Shown: positions 16,828 to 24,942 of the stretch, piece by piece
How the letters are laid out: every line of letters starts with the position of its first letter
Numbering within the stretch: the stretch's first letter is position 1
Assembly (NCBI RefSeq): GCF_016907515.1
Contig: NZ_JAFBBY010000001.1
Span: 2,108,001 to 2,172,000 of the forward strand
DNA: 64,000 nt
Reading direction: 5' to 3'
Origin: Nocardioides nitrophenolicus
Lineage (GTDB): Bacteria > Actinomycetota > Actinomycetes > Propionibacteriales > Nocardioidaceae
The notes under the pieces: model-generated
The model's database searches: none
The model's input: only the letters and a program-made list of their open reading frames with translations
Told to the model about the DNA's origin: nothing
Position numbers and translations under genes: made by a program

Positions 16828-18069
16828 TCAGCTCAGCCGGTCCTTGACGATCTCTCCGCCACGGACGATCAGATCGAGGTGGTGGCCGCCCGCGGCGAGC
16901 AGGCCGATGTCGGCCAGCGGGTCGCCGTCGACGACGATCAGGTCGGCGTACGCGTCCGGCCGCACGCAGCCGAGCCGGCCCTCCTGCATCAGGACCTCGG
17001 CCCCGACCGAGGTGGCCTGGCGCAGGATCTCCAGCGGCGTGAACACCTCGCGCCGGATCTGGAACTCCCGGCTCTGCTGGGGATAGAAGCCGGCGAGCAG
17101 GTCGGTGCCGAAGCCGACCTTGACGCCGGCGTCGCGGATCACGTCCAGCCCGGCCATCGCGTCCTCGTAGACCGCGTGCAGGTTGTCCATCCGGTCGCTC
17201 GGCAGGCCCATCTCGAGCCCCTGCTCGACGAGCGAGAAGAGGCAGACCATGGTGGGCACGACGAATGCGCCCCGCTCCGCGACGAAGGCGGCGGTCTCGG
17301 CGTCGATGAGCGCGGCGTGCTCGATGCAGCGCACCCCGAACTCGACCGAACGGCGCGTCGACTCGCTGGTCAGGCAGTGCGCGGAGACGTAGGTGCGCCG
17401 TTCGACGCACTCCTGGACGATCGCGCGGATCTCGTCCTCGCGGAACTGGTTCATCCAGATCGGGTCGCTCGGCGACATCACGCCGCCGGAGGCGACGATC
17501 TTGATGCAGTGCGCGCCCCGGCGCAGCTCCTCGCGGGTCGCCTTGATGCACTCGTCGACGCCGTCGGCGATCACGCCGGCCCAGTTCATCGTCACGCACG
17601 AGCAGTAGCCGTGGGTGTGATGCTTCTCGTTGGGCGTGCGGTAGTCGACGTGACCGCCGGTCATCGACAGGATCTTGCCGGCGTAGAAGAAGCGCGGCGC
17701 CCGGACCAGGCCGTCGGCGATGGCGGCCGCCAGCGGGTAGTCGCCGCCGCCGATGTCACGCACCGTGGTGAACCCGCTGTCGAGTGCATGGCCGAGCTTC
17801 CGGATCGCATAGGCGGTGCGGTACGGCGCGTCGCGGTCGTTGAGCACGCGGGGGTCGAGGTCGGAGAAGTAGGAGTGCACGTGCAGGTCGATCAGGCCCG
17901 GCATCAGCGTCTTGCCGGCGACATCGATCCGCTGCGCCGCGTCGGAGTGGAGCGGACGATCGGAGATCTCGCGGATGGTTCCGTCCGCGATGAGGACGCT
18001 CATGCCCTCGGGGCACTCGCCGGAGCTGCCGTCGAAGATCCGGGCGTTCTCGAGAATGATCTGCGTCAT
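16828..18069 (-). CDS. Metal-dependent amidohydrolase (imidazolonepropionase-like)
   Basis: A 413-residue amidohydrolase-superfamily TIM barrel of the imidazolonepropionase / Xaa-Pro dipeptidase-like group. Motifs: LMPGLIDLHVHSY (the HxH metal ligands), CIKIVASGGVMSPSDP (the lysine that is carboxylated in related enzymes), TYVSAHCLTSESTR, GVRCIEHAALI and VKVGFGTDLLAGF (final metal Asp). The ATG at 18069 forms an ATGA overlap with the stop of the symporter gene; a GTG at 18075 is an alternative. Relatives hydrolyse amide or cyclic amide bonds, including prolidase-like dipeptide cleavage. With the adjacent peptide-type importer, a peptide-like or lactam substrate is plausible. Confidence 0.83.
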   Translation of the reverse strand: MTQIILENARIFDGSSGECPEGMSVLIADGTIREISDRPLHSDAAQRIDVAGKTLMPGLIDLHVHSYFSDLDPRVLNDRDAPYRTAYAIRKLGHALDSGFTTVRDIGGGDYPLAAAIADGLVRAPRFFYAGKILSMTGGHVDYRTPNEKHHTHGYCSCVTMNWAGVIADGVDECIKATREELRRGAHCIKIVASGGVMSPSDPIWMNQFREDEIRAIVQECVERRTYVSAHCLTSESTRRSVEFGVRCIEHAALIDAETAAFVAERGAFVVPTMVCLFSLVEQGLEMGLPSDRMDNLHAVYEDAMAGLDVIRDAGVKVGFGTDLLAGFYPQQSREFQIRREVFTPLEILRQATSVGAEVLMQEGRLGCVRPDAYADLIVVDGDPLADIGLLAAGGHHLDLIVRGGEIVKDRLS

Positions 18070-19403
18070 CGCCACTCGTCTCCCAGCTCGCTCGATGCGG
18101 GATCGGCCGGCGGCTCACGGTACCAAACCAGCACCACCGCGAGAGCGACCAGCGCGGTCGCCGCGACGAAGGCCGGGAAGGCCAGGTGGGAGCCGGTCGC
18201 GTCGGTCAGCCACACCGCGACGAAGGGCATGAAACCGCCGATGATGACGGTGAGGTTGTAGGCCGCGGCACCCGCCGTGACCCGGACCTTCGCCGGGAAC
18301 AGCTCCACCACGTTGATCACGGCCGGGGTGATGAACGCCGACAGCGGCAGCGCGAAGATCAGCGCCCCGAGCAGACCCCAGGCGAAGGTGCCGGTGGAGC
18401 CCAGCAGGAAGGTCGGCACCACGCCCACCGCCATCGCGCCCGCCCCAGCGATCAGGATCGGCCTGCGCCCGACGCGGTCGGCCAGACCACCCGTGAGCAG
18501 GATCCCGGCGATGATGACCAGGCCCGCGATGGTGTTGATCGTCAGCGCCTCCTTCTCCGAGAAGCCGTTGGCGAGCATGAACGCGAGATAGGCGGCGACG
18601 CTGACGTAGACGGCGATCGAGTAGAACGTGCCGAAGCCCAGGTACAGCAGGATCGCGCGGCCGTTCGCGCGCATGGCCGGCCAGAAGGGCTCGGGGCTCG
18701 GGGCTGTCGGGACGTCCCGCTCCACGTGCAGCTGCTGGAACTCGGGGGTCTCCTGGAGGGAGCGCCTGATGTAGAGGCCGATGAAGCCGAGCGGAAGTGC
18801 CGTCGCGAAGACCACGCGCCAGCCCCAGGACTGCATCTCGGCGGCCGGCAGCACCAGGGTCAGCAGGGTGCCCAGCAGCGAGCCCAGGACGATCGAGCAG
18901 AACGTGCTGACGCCGAGGAAGCTGACCATCCTGGCCCGCCGCTCCGCCGGCGCGTGCTCGTAGAGGAATGCGGCGGCGCCGGCCAGCTCACCGCCGGCCG
19001 CGATGCCCTGGGCGATGCGGGCGCAGATCAGCAGCACCGGCGCGGCGATCCCGATCGCGGCGTACGACGGGATCAGGGCCACGCAGAAGGTCGCGACGGA
19101 CATCAGCGTGATCGTGACGTAGAGGATGTGGCGCCGGCCGTAGCGGTCGCCGAGCCGGGCCAGGATCACCCCGCCGACCGGGCGCACGAGGAAGGAGACG
19201 CCGTACGCCGCCCAGGTGTTCAGCATGGCGGCCGTCGGGTCGTCGGCGGGGAACATCGCCTTCGAGAGGTAGGCGGCGACCACGCCGTAGACCGCGAACT
19301 CGTACCACTCCACGAAGTTCCCGATCGACGCCGCGACCACCGTCCGGCGCAGGCTGGTCCCACCCACGACGGCCTGTGGCGGGGCTGTTCTCTGAACACT
19401 CAC
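18066..19403 (-). CDS. MFS transporter, metabolite:H+ symporter (MHS) type
   Basis: About 445 residues and twelve predicted membrane segments, of the MHS branch that includes proline/betaine and citrate symporters. Hallmarks: SIGNFVEWYEFAVYG in segment 1, FLVRPVGGVILARLGDRYGR between segments 2 and 3, CARIAQGIAAGGELAGAAAF in segment 5 and GLADRVGRRPILI after segment 7. The GTG at 19403 is chosen because GAAGGGAAAG lies just upstream and the protein start fits the family; an in-frame start at 19517 would add 38 unlikely residues. It gives the cluster a second uptake route, or an exit route for the product, beside the ABC importer. Its stop overlaps the amidohydrolase start (ATGA). Confidence 0.85.
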   Translation of the reverse strand: MSVQRTAPPQAVVGGTSLRRTVVAASIGNFVEWYEFAVYGVVAAYLSKAMFPADDPTAAMLNTWAAYGVSFLVRPVGGVILARLGDRYGRRHILYVTITLMSVATFCVALIPSYAAIGIAAPVLLICARIAQGIAAGGELAGAAAFLYEHAPAERRARMVSFLGVSTFCSIVLGSLLGTLLTLVLPAAEMQSWGWRVVFATALPLGFIGLYIRRSLQETPEFQQLHVERDVPTAPSPEPFWPAMRANGRAILLYLGFGTFYSIAVYVSVAAYLAFMLANGFSEKEALTINTIAGLVIIAGILLTGGLADRVGRRPILIAGAGAMAVGVVPTFLLGSTGTFAWGLLGALIFALPLSAFITPAVINVVELFPAKVRVTAGAAAYNLTVIIGGFMPFVAVWLTDATGSHLAFPAFVAATALVALAVVLVWYREPPADPASSELGDEWR

Positions 19404-19547
19404 GGGCTTTCCCTTCGCTGCCTCACGTCGACCGGGACTCGTGGGACCTCGCTGGTCCCGGTCGGTGTCCCGGTCGACGCAACCTTGCCCGTCCCGGGCG
19501 GAGACGGCAGTAGTCATCTGTCGTGATCTCGGCGGAGGTCTCTCGAC

Positions 19548-20291
19548 CTATGTCGCGTTGCCGCTGGCCGGCCCGGGGATCGAGGCGAGCAGCTCCCGCG
19601 TGTAGGCGGACGCGGGCCTGGAGAAGACCTGCGCCGTCGGGCCCTGCTCCACGATCCGGCCACCGGCCATCACGGCGACGTGGGTGGCGACATAGCGCAC
19701 CACGGCGAGGTTGTGGGAGATGAAGAGCACCGTCAGCCCGGTCTCGCGCTGCATCTCCCGCACCAGGTTGAGGATCGCTCCCTGGACGGACACGTCGAGC
19801 GCCGAGGTGATCTCGTCGGCCAGCACGACGTCGGGTCGCCCCGCGAGGGCGCGGGCGATCGCCACCCGTTGCCGCTGGCCCCCGGACAGGCGGCCCGGCG
19901 CGTCGGCGGCGCGCACCGGGTCCAGGTGGACCAGCTCGAGCAGCCGCGCGATCTCGGCCCGCAGAGGCGCTCGCCGGAGCCGCTCGGGAAGGGCCTCGGC
20001 GATGCTCCGCCCGACACTCAGCCGTGGGTCGAGGGAGGAGAACGGGTCCTGGAAGACCATCTGCACGGGTCGCCGCCGGCCCCGGTGGCGGACCGGCTGC
20101 CCGTCGAGCAGGACCCGCCCTCCCGCGAGCGGCACCAGCCCGACCGCGGCGCGGGCCAGGGTGGACTTCCCGGAGCCGGACTCGCCGACGAGCCCCATGA
20201 TCTGGTGCTCGGGGACGCTCAGGCTCACCCGGTCGAGCACGGGGTGCTGACCGTAGCGGACCGTGACGTCGTCGAACTCGAGGCGGCTCAT
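19548..20291 (-). CDS. Peptide-type ABC transporter ATP-binding protein (DppF/OppF-like)
   Basis: A 247-residue ABC ATPase. Walker A GLVGESGSGKSTLARAAVGL, Q-loop MVFQDPFSSLDPRLS, signature RLSGGQRQRVAIARALAG and Walker B DVVLADEITSALDVSVQG are all present and intact, with the H-loop in FISHNLAVV. Both the length and the DP-rich Q-loop are those of the second ATPase of dipeptide/oligopeptide/nickel importers. ATG 20291 overlaps the stop of the fused permease-ATPase by 4 bases (ATGA), so the importer is assembled from one transcript. The C-terminal extension ends in YTRELLASIPGPASGNAT, the usual peptide-importer tail but without the cysteine cluster seen in the other ATPase. Confidence 0.88.
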   Translation of the reverse strand: MSRLEFDDVTVRYGQHPVLDRVSLSVPEHQIMGLVGESGSGKSTLARAAVGLVPLAGGRVLLDGQPVRHRGRRRPVQMVFQDPFSSLDPRLSVGRSIAEALPERLRRAPLRAEIARLLELVHLDPVRAADAPGRLSGGQRQRVAIARALAGRPDVVLADEITSALDVSVQGAILNLVREMQRETGLTVLFISHNLAVVRYVATHVAVMAGGRIVEQGPTAQVFSRPASAYTRELLASIPGPASGNAT

Positions 20292-22189
20292 CGCAGCGCC
20301 ACCTTCTCTGCGGGGACGGGACGGGCGGCGTCGGCGTGCCAGCACGCCACCGCCCCGGTCGGGCCGACCGCCAGCGGTGGTTCCTCCTGACGGCAACGCT
20401 CGCTCGCCATCGGGCAGCGCGCGGCGAACGCGCAGCCGTCCGGCACGTGCTGCGGATCCACCGGATGTCCGGGGATGGTGGCGAGCGGGACGTCGAGGTC
20501 GGTCGTCAGGTCCGGGACCGCGCCGATCAGCGCCCGGGTGTAGGGATGCCGAGCCCGGGCATGCAGGTCCGCGGCCGGCAGGTCCTCCACGATCCGGCCG
20601 GCGTACATCACCAGCACGCGGTCGCAGACGCTCGACACGACCGAGACGTCATGGCTGATCAGGAGCAGCGCCGTGTCGTGCTCGCGCCGGACCTCCTGCA
20701 GCACGTCGAGCACCTGCCGCTGCACGGTCATGTCGAGCGCGGTGGTCGGCTCGTCCGCCACGATCAGCCGTGGGGTGCCCATGATGCCCATCGCGATCAT
20801 GGCGCGCTGCCGCATGCCGCCCGAGAGCTCGTGGGGGTACTGCCGGAGGCGACGCTCGGGATCGGTCAGGTGCACGGCGCGGAGCCGGTCCGCGGCCCGC
20901 GCCGAGGCCTGCCGCCGGCCGAGTCCCTGGTGGCGGCGTACCGCCTCGCCGAGCTGGCTCCCGATCCGCAGCACCGGGTTGAGCGAGGTCATCGGGTCCT
21001 GGAAGACGACGGCGAGGGAGGTCCCGAGCAGCGCGTCGTGGCCGGCGCGCCGGCCCGAGCGGAGCTCGGTCCCGCAGAAGGCGAGCCGTTCGGCGCCGAC
21101 CCGCCCGGGCTCCTCGACGAGCTGCGCGACGGCGAGCGCGGTCATCGACTTCCCGGATCCGGACTCCCCCACCACACCGACGGCCTCGCCCGCCCGCAGG
21201 GTCAGCGAGACGCCGCGCACCGGGCGGATCGGCCCGCGTGGGCCGGGGAACGCGACCTCGAGGTCCCGGACGTCGAGCACCAAGTCGGCGTCCGCGCCCG
21301 CCCCGTCGGCCCCGGCGCTCGCTCGCGCCGAGCCGGTCCGGCCCGACGGCCAGGTCGATCGGATCCGGGACTTCGCGCCGAAGGTGCCGGCAGCGGCCTC
21401 TCCGGTCAGGTTGAACGCCAGCCCGGTCAGCACGAAGGCGACCGCCGGGACCAGGGCCGCGAGCGGGTTGTCGTAGATGATCGCGAGCCCGTCCTGCATC
21501 AGCCGTCCCCAGTCGTACTGCGGCGCCTGCACGCCGATGCCGAGGAAGGACAGGCCACCGAAGGCGAGGAGCACGCTGCTCGCCGTGACGGTCGCGTTGA
21601 CCACCAGCGGCTCCGCGACATTGGGCAGCACGTGCCGCACCAGGATCCGGCCGGGATGGACGCCGGCGATCCGCGCCGCGGCCACGAAGTCCCGCTCGGC
21701 GACGCCCGCGCCCAGGGCGTGGACGAGCCGGGCGAAGGGGGGCGCGATCGCGATGCCGATGGCCAGCAGCGCGCTGGTCGTGCTGACGCCGAGGATGACC
21801 GCGAGGAAGAGCACCATCAGCAGGCTCGGGAAGCCCAGGAGCAGGTTGACCAAGGCGACCACGGGCCGCCCCAGCCGACGCGGGAGGAGCAGCGGCGCAA
21901 GGCCGAGCAGGAGACCGAGCGCGACGCCGAAGGCGGTGGCCGCCAGGGTGAGCACGAGCGAGAGCCGGGTCGCCACGAGGGTGCGGAGAAAGATGTCGCG
22001 GCCGAGATTGTCGGTGCCCGCCCAGTGCTCGGCCGACGGCCCGGCGAGCATGTTGCCGGTGTCGGTCTGCGTCGCCCGGTCACCCCAGAGCAGCGGCGCG
22101 AGGACGGCGAGAAGCGCGAGGAGCGTCAGCAGCCCGACCCCGGCGATGCCGACGGGGGTGCGCAGCACCTCGGGACGGTGGCGGCGCAT
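20288..22189 (-). CDS. Fused ABC permease-ATPase (DppC-DppD-like) of a peptide-type importer
   Basis: One 633-residue polypeptide holds two usually separate subunits. Residues about 1-275 are a DppC-type permease: GPSAEHWAGTDNLGRDIF and the conserved coupling-helix stretch DFVAAARIAGVHPGRILVRH. After a Ser/Ala/Gly-rich linker (about 275-300) comes a full ATPase: Walker A VGVVGESGSGKSMTALAVAQ, Q-loop VFQDPMTSLNPVL, signature ELSGGMRQRAMIAMGI, Walker B RLIVADEPTTALDMTV, and the oligopeptide-transporter C-terminal domain with GCAFAARCPMASERCRQEEP (the cysteine motif that can bind an iron-sulfur cluster). The ATG at 22189 overlaps the DppB-like stop (TGATG). Such fusions are known in actinobacteria; no frameshift or stop separates the parts. 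Confidence 0.88.
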   Translation of the reverse strand: MRRHRPEVLRTPVGIAGVGLLTLLALLAVLAPLLWGDRATQTDTGNMLAGPSAEHWAGTDNLGRDIFLRTLVATRLSLVLTLAATAFGVALGLLLGLAPLLLPRRLGRPVVALVNLLLGFPSLLMVLFLAVILGVSTTSALLAIGIAIAPPFARLVHALGAGVAERDFVAAARIAGVHPGRILVRHVLPNVAEPLVVNATVTASSVLLAFGGLSFLGIGVQAPQYDWGRLMQDGLAIIYDNPLAALVPAVAFVLTGLAFNLTGEAAAGTFGAKSRIRSTWPSGRTGSARASAGADGAGADADLVLDVRDLEVAFPGPRGPIRPVRGVSLTLRAGEAVGVVGESGSGKSMTALAVAQLVEEPGRVGAERLAFCGTELRSGRRAGHDALLGTSLAVVFQDPMTSLNPVLRIGSQLGEAVRRHQGLGRRQASARAADRLRAVHLTDPERRLRQYPHELSGGMRQRAMIAMGIMGTPRLIVADEPTTALDMTVQRQVLDVLQEVRREHDTALLLISHDVSVVSSVCDRVLVMYAGRIVEDLPAADLHARARHPYTRALIGAVPDLTTDLDVPLATIPGHPVDPQHVPDGCAFAARCPMASERCRQEEPPLAVGPTGAVACWHADAARPVPAEKVALR

Positions 22190-23181
22190 CAGGAGTCTCC
22201 GATCGCGGAACGGGGGTCGATGGCGGCGATGCCCACGTCGACCAGGGTGTTGACCGTGAGCGCGATCGCGCCGTAGACGAGGACGGCGCCCTGCACCAGG
22301 GGATAGTCCCGACTCTGGATCGAGGAGACGATGGTGCCGCCCAGGCCGGGCCAGGCGAAGACGTTCTCGACCAGGACGGTGCCGGCCACCATGCTGGCGA
22401 GCATCAGGCCGCTCAGCGTGAGCGTGGCGGTGACGGCATTGGGCAGCGCGTGGCGCAGGTTGATCCGCAGCGCGCTCAGCCGCTTTGCGCGAGCGGTCCG
22501 CACGTAGTCGGCGTCCAGCACCGCCAGCATCTCGACCCGCACGATCCGCGCCAGCACCGCCGACGGCCCTACGGCGAGGGCCAGCACCGGCAGCAGGTAC
22601 GAGTCGAGCCCGCTCCGGCCGGCGGCCGGGACCAAGCCGAGGTCGACGGCGAACACCGCGACCAGCGCGACGCAGAGCACGAACTCGGGGATCGAGCCGA
22701 GCACGATGCTGGCTCCCACGAAGCCGAGCTCGGTACGCCGCCGCCGGCCCCGCCGGGTCGCGACCGCCATCGCGACGCCCACCGGTACCGCGATCGCGAA
22801 GGTGATCACGAAGGCCGGCAGCGCGAGCGAGAGCGTGGCCAGCAGTCGCTGCCCGATGGTGTCGGCCACCGAGAGCTGGGTGAGGATCGACTCCCCCAGG
22901 TCCCCGCGGAGCAGGCCGCCGAGGTAGGTCAGGTACTGGCGCAGCAACGGCTCGTCGAGTCCCAGCTGTTCCCGCCTCGTCGCGACCAGCTCGGGGGGCG
23001 CGCTGGTGCCGAGCGCGGCCCGCACCGGGTCGCCGGGGACCAGCTGGATCATCAGGAAGGACGCCGTCACCAGGATCCACAGGGACACCAGCAGCCGCCG
23101 CGCCCGGCGCAGGGCGAACCTGCGCCAGCGCGCGCTCGGCCGCCGGGCCGACGGCTGGGCCGTCGCCACCGCCACGCTCAC
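22189..23181 (-). CDS. Peptide-type ABC transporter permease (DppB-like)
   Basis: About 330 residues with six membrane segments. The N-terminal segment followed by FLMIQLVPGDPVRAALGTSA and QLGLDEPLLRQYLTYLGGLL is the DppB/OppB signature; the coupling-helix motif is VRTARAKRLSALRINLRHAL, followed by LVENVFAWPGLGGTIVSSIQ and YPLVQGAVLVYG. The longer open frame upstream is antisense noise over the binding-protein gene; GTG 23181 starts 4 bp after the stop of that gene and gives the usual short basic N-terminus. It pairs with the permease half of the downstream fusion protein to form the channel. Confidence 0.87.
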   Translation of the reverse strand: MSVAVATAQPSARRPSARWRRFALRRARRLLVSLWILVTASFLMIQLVPGDPVRAALGTSAPPELVATRREQLGLDEPLLRQYLTYLGGLLRGDLGESILTQLSVADTIGQRLLATLSLALPAFVITFAIAVPVGVAMAVATRRGRRRRTELGFVGASIVLGSIPEFVLCVALVAVFAVDLGLVPAAGRSGLDSYLLPVLALAVGPSAVLARIVRVEMLAVLDADYVRTARAKRLSALRINLRHALPNAVTATLTLSGLMLASMVAGTVLVENVFAWPGLGGTIVSSIQSRDYPLVQGAVLVYGAIALTVNTLVDVGIAAIDPRSAIGDS

Positions 23182-23185
23182 CGGA

Positions 23186-24766
23186 TCAGCCCAGCATCCT
23201 GATGCTCGTCGGCACGATGAGGTTGCCCGCCCGCTCGAGCTCGGCGTCCTCGTGGAAGGTCTGCACGGTGACATTAGCGAAGGGCACCACGTCGGCGCTC
23301 TGGAAGAGCGCGGCCTCGGCCGCCTCCCACTCGGGGCAGCTGGCGTCGCCGATCTCGGCCAGTGCGGCCTGGGCGTGCTCGTCGTAGTCGGGGTTGGCGA
23401 CGGACCCGAAGTTGTTTCCACCGTGGGCCGGCGAGGGGCCGGTCACGAAGGGCATCAGCACGAGCGGGTTCGGGGCCTTCGGCGAGGACCAGGTGACATC
23501 CCAGTCGCCGGTCTGGAAGAGCGCCGCGGTGTGCTCGGTGATGTCCAGGGCCCTGGCGTCGACCTCGACGCCCAGCTTCTCCCAGGCCGCGACCACCAGC
23601 TCGGCCGCCGCGGTCTGCCCGGGTCCCTGGCTGCTGTAGACGAAGGTCAGTGCCAGCTTCTGGCCGTCCTTGGTGAGCACACCGTCGCCGTTCTTGGTCC
23701 AGCCGTCCGCGGCCAGCGCCTCGGCGGCGGCCGCCGGATCGGTGGCCGGCAGATTCCCCGCGACGGTGTCGCCACCGCAGACGCCGGGGTCGTACACGGC
23801 CAGCGCGGTCGGGGTACTGCCCCGGCCGGACGTGATCACCTGCCGCAGCTCGGCCAGGTCGAGCGCCTGGGTGAGCGCCGTACGGACCACCGGGTCGCTG
23901 GCGACCCGGCCCGGAGCCTGGTTGTACCACTGCTGGGCGTAGGCGCTGTGGGTCTCGACGGCCTCGATGCCCCGCTTCGCGAGCCGGTCGCCGTCGCGCC
24001 CGAGGAAGGCCGCCGCGTTGGCCTGGCCGCTGAGGATCAGGTTAGTGGCCGTCGACTCGTTGGCCACCACCTTGAACACGACGGACGACGGGGTACCGGT
24101 CGCCGACGTCGTCGCGCCGCCCGGGCCCCAGGCGTAGTCCTTGCGCACGGCGAGGGTGTAGTGGTCGCCCGGCACCGACTCGGTCACCGTGAACGGCCCG
24201 GTCCCGGCGGTGCCGGCCTTGAGGCTGTCGCGGTCCTTCATCCCCGACCGGCACACCATCGGCAGGTGGGCGAAGCCCTCGAGGACGAAGGGCGCCGGCG
24301 AGGGCAGCGCGACGGTGACCGTCGATCCCGAGGCGCTGGCGGTGGCGTCGGCGGGGACGTACACGCCGCGGAACGGGCTGGCGTTCGCGATGTCGGCGAC
24401 GTAGGCGATGTTGTCGACCACGGTCTGCGCGTCGAACGCCGAGCCGTCCGAGCAGGTCACGTCGTCGCGCAGCTGGAAGGTGATCGCCTGGTCGGTGACC
24501 TCCCACGACGAGGCGAGCTGCGGCTGGATGGTGCCCTTGGGGTCGACCCCGACGAGGGTGTCATAGGCGAAGCTGCCGATCTCGGTCGCGACGAACGAGG
24601 CCTGCGGGTCGAGATTCCCCGGATCCGCCAGGGTGGCCAGCGTGAACGTCGCTCCATCGACGTAGTCACCGGAGCCGGCGGGATCGGCGGCGTCCCCGCA
24701 CGCCGCGAGGGCGCCGGCGGCGAGGAGCAGGGGCAGGACGCGAACAGCCTGGTCACGGATGGACAT
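23186..24766 (-). CDS. Solute-binding lipoprotein of peptide-type ABC importer (SBP_bac_5)
   Basis: A 526-residue family 5 extracellular solute-binding protein. A signal peptide ends in the lipobox LAAC with Cys23 as the lipid anchor. Family features: FTLATLADPGNLDPQASFVA, IGSFAYDTLVGVDPKGTIQP, LASSWEVTDQAITFQLRDDV, and the late AAELVVAAWEKLGVEVDARA. It is the first structural gene of the importer and decides its specificity. The family takes peptides, opines, nickel chelates and other amide compounds, so the ligand cannot be read from sequence; the enzymes downstream argue for an amide/ester-containing small molecule. GAAAGAGGG precedes the start. Confidence 0.88.
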   Translation of the reverse strand: MSIRDQAVRVLPLLLAAGALAACGDAADPAGSGDYVDGATFTLATLADPGNLDPQASFVATEIGSFAYDTLVGVDPKGTIQPQLASSWEVTDQAITFQLRDDVTCSDGSAFDAQTVVDNIAYVADIANASPFRGVYVPADATASASGSTVTVALPSPAPFVLEGFAHLPMVCRSGMKDRDSLKAGTAGTGPFTVTESVPGDHYTLAVRKDYAWGPGGATTSATGTPSSVVFKVVANESTATNLILSGQANAAAFLGRDGDRLAKRGIEAVETHSAYAQQWYNQAPGRVASDPVVRTALTQALDLAELRQVITSGRGSTPTALAVYDPGVCGGDTVAGNLPATDPAAAAEALAADGWTKNGDGVLTKDGQKLALTFVYSSQGPGQTAAAELVVAAWEKLGVEVDARALDITEHTAALFQTGDWDVTWSSPKAPNPLVLMPFVTGPSPAHGGNNFGSVANPDYDEHAQAALAEIGDASCPEWEAAEAALFQSADVVPFANVTVQTFHEDAELERAGNLIVPTSIRMLG

Positions 24767-24942
24767 GATCAGCGGGGCCCTCTTTCAGCGAAGGATGGAG
24801 CGGGCGGCGGGATCCGCCGGCGCGGTCGGGCCAGTATTGGCGCCCGTGCGGGGGCCAGATAGCGCCGCCTGTCGCTGTTCGAGGGGGTACTTCGTCGACA
24901 GACGTCGATAGCGTCCGGGCCGCTCTCCCGGACCGGACGGCG
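24767..24942 (-). promoter_or_regulatory. Intergenic promoter region of the importer cluster
   Basis: A 176-bp gap between the PucR stop and the binding-protein start, holding the only sizeable leader before the ten-gene run. An inverted repeat TCGAC-N4-GTCGA lies at 24895-24908 and is a possible regulator site. AATACT-like and TATCTG-like hexamers on the minus strand are candidate -10 elements; no convincing -35 was seen. The promoter position is a weak inference. Confidence 0.3.

Noticed and set aside
19404..19517. Upstream in-frame start for the MHS transporter (38 extra residues)
   Set aside because: The extra sequence is charged and low in structure, while GTG 19403 has a ribosome binding site and gives the family's usual N-terminus.
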